From JBCDCU01 sp039180865 (GTDB lineage: Bacteria > Pseudomonadota > Alphaproteobacteria > Rhizobiales > JACESI01), in contig JBCDCZ010000275.1 in assembly GCA_039180865.1 (NCBI GenBank), forward strand, positions 1-6,143: a stretch of DNA of 6,143 nt, written 5' to 3'. The notes under the pieces are model-generated. The model was not told where the DNA came from, did no database searches, and saw only the letters and a program-made list of their open reading frames with translations. Every line of letters begins with the position of its first letter. The first letter of the stretch is position 1. This document shows positions 3,745 to 6,143 of this stretch, one piece after another. A program made the translations under genes and the position numbers.

Positions 3745-5372
3745 CAGACAAGACGGCTTTGTTCAAGCGCTGCGGCGACAAAAGATGAAAAGAGCGGATG
3801 CGGCTGGAATGGACGGCTTTTAAGTTCAGGATGGAACTGAACGCCCACAAACCAGGGATGATCGTGTCGCTCGACAGTTTCCGGAAGAATACCATCAGGC
3901 GACATCCCTGCGAAATGAAGCCCCGTCGCCTCAAGCTGGTCCCGGTAAGCAACATTCACTTCATAGCGATGTCGGTGTCGCTCTGAAATCGCTGATTGCC
4001 CATAGATCTCAGCAATCCTGCTGTCGCGTCTAAGATGCGCTGGATAAGCGCCGAGGCGCAGCGTACCGCCGAGATTGCCGTTTGCTATCCGCTTTTCAAC
4101 CTCGTTGCCGCGCACCCATTCAGTCATCAGACCGACCAGCGGCTCTCCACCGGGACCAAATTCGGACGAGGTTGCGTTTTCAATCCCCGCAAGATTGCGG
4201 GCGGCCTCAAGGACCGCCATCTGCATGCCGAAACAAATACCGAAATACGGAACATTGTGTTCGCGCGCATATCGAACGGCTTCGATCTTTCCTTCCGCTC
4301 CCCGCTCGCCAAATCCGCCGGGCACAAGGATACCATTGACGTCATCAAGGTGCGGCGTCGGATCTTCCTCTTCGAAAATTTCAGACGCGATCCACTCGAG
4401 ATTGACGCGGGTCCGGTTAGCGATGCCACCATGGGTGAGCGCTTCAATCAGGGACTTATAAGCATCGTGCAGATCGACATATTTGCCGACAATCGCAATG
4501 GTCACCTCGCCTTCGGGACTTGCGATTGAGCTTGAGATCTGTCGCCAATGATCCAAGTTCGGCTCTGGCCCCACATCCATTCCGAACGCGTTCAGCACCT
4601 CCTGATCAAGACCGACATCATGATAGGTCAGTGGAACATCGTAAATGCTTGCCGCATCAAGCGCCGGGATGACGGACGATTCGCGCACATTGCAGAATTG
4701 CGCGAGTTTCTTGCGCTGACCTTCGGGGATCGGGCGGTCGCAACGGACCATCAGGATATCCGGTTGGATACCGATCGAGCGAAGTTCTTTCACCGAATGC
4801 TGTGTCGGTTTTGTCTTGAGCTCACCCGCGCTCGGAATATACGGCATGAGTGTGAGATGGATATAGATTGCCTGACCACGAGGAAGCTCATTGCCAAGCT
4901 GACGGATCGCCTCGAAGAACGGTAAGCCCTCGATATCACCCACGGTTCCGCCGATTTCACACAAGACGAAATCGTATCCGTCATTCCCGTCAAGGATGAA
5001 CTCCTTGATCGTATCTGTCACATGGGGAATGACCTGAACCGTCGCCCCGAGATATTCACCGCGCCGTTCCCGGGCGATAATCGACTGATAAATCTTGCCA
5101 GTTGTGATGTTGTCGTTTTTGTTCGCTGATCGACCGGTGAACCGCTCATAGTGGCCCAGGTCAAGATCGGTCTCGGCACCATCATCCGTAACAAAGACTT
5201 CGCCATGCTGTGTTGGGCTCATCGTGCCCGGATCGACATTGAGATAGGGGTCGAGTTTTCGAAGGCGGACTGAATAGCCTCGAGCTTGAAGGACAGCTCC
5301 GAGTGCCGCCGCCGCCAACCCTTTACCTAGCGAGGAAACCACGCCACCTGTTATAAAGATATACCGTGCCAT
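3744..5372 (-). CDS. pyrG: CTP synthase, glutamine-hydrolysing
   Basis: CTP synthase aminates UTP to CTP using ATP and glutamine, the last step of de novo CTP synthesis, in the cytoplasm. The 542-residue length is normal. The start is set at MARYIFITGG, the conserved family N-terminus; a longer reading to 5489 adds unrelated residues. The synthase domain (about 1-265) has GGVVSSLGKGL (9-19), DPYLNVDPGTMSP (41-53), Asp71 and Glu139 as likely magnesium ligands, and GGTVGDIEGLPF (141-152). After a linker, the class I glutamine amidotransferase domain (about 288-538) has PGGFGERG (351-358), the nucleophile Cys380 in GICFGMQ, and His514/Glu516 in FHPEL, so the triad is complete. No good Shine-Dalgarno sequence precedes the start; see the candidate near-leaderless promoter. 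CTP also feeds CMP-Kdo formation downstream of KdsA. Confidence 0.98.
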   Translation of the reverse strand: MARYIFITGGVVSSLGKGLAAAALGAVLQARGYSVRLRKLDPYLNVDPGTMSPTQHGEVFVTDDGAETDLDLGHYERFTGRSANKNDNITTGKIYQSIIARERRGEYLGATVQVIPHVTDTIKEFILDGNDGYDFVLCEIGGTVGDIEGLPFFEAIRQLGNELPRGQAIYIHLTLMPYIPSAGELKTKPTQHSVKELRSIGIQPDILMVRCDRPIPEGQRKKLAQFCNVRESSVIPALDAASIYDVPLTYHDVGLDQEVLNAFGMDVGPEPNLDHWRQISSSIASPEGEVTIAIVGKYVDLHDAYKSLIEALTHGGIANRTRVNLEWIASEIFEEEDPTPHLDDVNGILVPGGFGERGAEGKIEAVRYAREHNVPYFGICFGMQMAVLEAARNLAGIENATSSEFGPGGEPLVGLMTEWVRGNEVEKRIANGNLGGTLRLGAYPAHLRRDSRIAEIYGQSAISERHRHRYEVNVAYRDQLEATGLHFAGMSPDGILPETVERHDHPWFVGVQFHPELKSRPFQPHPLFSSFVAAALEQSRLV

Positions 5373-5380
5373 GGGCGTGC

Positions 5381-5408
5381 AGAATAGCGCTGTTACTGGC
5401 GATTCCAA
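5381..5408 (-). promoter_or_regulatory. Possible pyrG promoter close to the start codon
   Basis: On the minus strand TTGGAA (5408-5403) and TATTCT (5386-5381) are separated by 16 bases. Each matches four of six positions of the general sigma-70 hexamers. The -10 ends eight bases before the pyrG ATG, so transcription would begin at or within about two bases of the start codon. This fits the lack of a ribosome binding site. The hexamers are weak, so this is a suggestion only. Confidence 0.3.
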
Positions 5409-5538
5409 ATTGAAACCGCTCCGCTTTACCTTTTTTCCCAAATTTCTTTGGCGATTTGTGAAGCCCGACTTGCAAAGCAGCTCACGCACCCATCAGGGCA
5501 CGCTAATCCTGAGCTCAGCCGACGCCGTGAAGTTGCTT

Positions 5539-5973
5539 TTATTGCCCCGTCGGAACTTGTGGCGCTGACGGTGCCGATCCGTCCGTCGGCGGAACAGGAA
5601 CACTTGGCTCTGCCGCGCCCGGCTGGGGTACCTGAGGCAACAATGCGCCGTCGGGGGTCAGATCCTGCGGGGCAAGCGGCTGTGGAGCGATCGGCTGAAT
5701 GCCGCCCGGACCACCGTCAATCCGGTCAAGGATCGAAGTTGAACTTGTGAAATTCGCCAGAATAGACAAGCCGATCGACGTCATAAAGAAACATGCGGCA
5801 AGAATGGACGTGGTCCGCGTCAAGAGGTTCGCCTTGCTGCGACCGCTCATGAAGTTGCCTCCGCCGCCGCCACTGCCAATACCGAGCGCCCCTCCTTCCG
5901 AGCGCTGCAACAGGATAACGACGGCCATGGCTATGACCAGAATGAGGTGAACAACGATAAGGACGGTTTCCAT
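5539..5973 (-). CDS. secG: Protein-export membrane protein SecG
   Basis: SecG is the small accessory subunit of the SecYEG inner-membrane channel and helps SecA-driven protein export. The start at 5973 is chosen because GGAAG lies five bases upstream and the product begins METVLIVVHLILV, the first membrane span (about 3-22). The conserved LLQRSEGGALGIG loop (21-33) follows, then a glycine run (35-39) and the second span (about 52-75, beginning LTRTTSILAACFF). An upstream extension to 6033 has no such support. At 144 residues it is longer than E. coli SecG because of a tail from about residue 88 rich in Pro, Gln, Ala and Gly. Such tails are familiar in alphaproteobacterial SecG. It lies 166 bases upstream of pyrG on the same strand; co-transcription is possible but a separate pyrG promoter is plausible. 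It is the expected export route for the signal-peptide proteins in this window. Confidence 0.93.
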   Translation of the reverse strand: METVLIVVHLILVIAMAVVILLQRSEGGALGIGSGGGGGNFMSGRSKANLLTRTTSILAACFFMTSIGLSILANFTSSTSILDRIDGGPGGIQPIAPQPLAPQDLTPDGALLPQVPQPGAAEPSVPVPPTDGSAPSAPQVPTGQ

Positions 5974-6143
5974 CTTGTCTTCCGGATGTGCCGTGTCTCT
6001 TATCGGACCGGCAAACGATATGATGCGCGTCACCCGAACGGGGCGGCGTTTTGGGATGCCCGTTTAACGGACTTTTTGATCGAATACCAGCCCCGATAAG
6101 AACCAATCAGATGTGCCGGCCTGTTCTCAATTCCTAGGCGATA
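5974..6143. other. secG upstream region at window edge
   Basis: No gene is supported here. The minus strand holds stops early (TAG and TGA between 6120 and 6143), and no triose-phosphate isomerase C-terminus, a frequent secG neighbour, is visible. The segment should contain the secG promoter, but I see no convincing hexamer pair. CCGTTTAACGG (6060-6070) is a small inverted repeat followed on the plus strand by ACTTTTT. It is too short to call a terminator or operator. Confidence 0.4.

Noticed and set aside
5373..5489. N-terminal extension of pyrG by 39 codons
   Set aside because: CTP synthases begin at the MARYIFITGG strand, and the extra residues show no family similarity.
6060..6076. Intrinsic terminator CCGTTTAACGG-ACTTTTT on the plus strand
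   Set aside because: The stem is at most 5 bp with a one-base centre, which cannot form a stable RNA hairpin, and no plus-strand gene precedes it.

Overview
The window looks like a core-genome stretch of an alphaproteobacterium interrupted by an accessory patch. The minus strand carries, in transcription order, secG, pyrG, a VOC/glyoxalase-like gene, kdsA and (after a gap) the start of eno. From general knowledge, secG-pyrG-kdsA-eno is a familiar alphaproteobacterial neighbourhood. KdsA also implies a Gram-negative cell that makes Kdo-containing lipopolysaccharide. I cannot name a genus.

Layout. 1-136: first 45 codons of eno (minus). 137-477: non-coding, with nested inverted repeats. 478-2046: plus-strand block of very small genes for exported proteins. 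1996-5372: compact minus-strand run kdsA/VOC/pyrG, with a 1-nt stop/start overlap (pyrG/VOC) and a 9-nt gap (VOC/kdsA). 5373-5538: pyrG upstream region. 5539-5973: secG. 5974-6143: secG upstream region with no gene seen.

The notable part is the block between kdsA and eno. It is an old tandem duplication that can be mapped nearly base by base. Unit 1 (478-1368) holds three small intact genes, here called A (46 aa), B1 (88 aa, signal peptide) and C (75 aa, signal peptide, lysine-rich tail), then a hairpin and a short copy of the 3' end of kdsA. Unit 2 (1369-2046) repeats this order with a decayed A (start codon lost, in-frame TGA), an intact B2 (87 aa), a decapitated and stop-interrupted C, the same hairpin, and the true 3' end of kdsA. 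B1 and B2 differ at 16 synonymous codons but only 6 replacement codons over their 58-codon conserved part, so both look like selected proteins. B and C also share a D-x-x-L-T-x-A-E-R motif just after the signal peptide. I do not recognise these families and assign no function.

The core genes are linked metabolically. Enolase makes the phosphoenolpyruvate used by KdsA, and CTP synthase makes the CTP used to activate Kdo. SecG belongs to the Sec export channel, the likely route for the small signal-peptide proteins.
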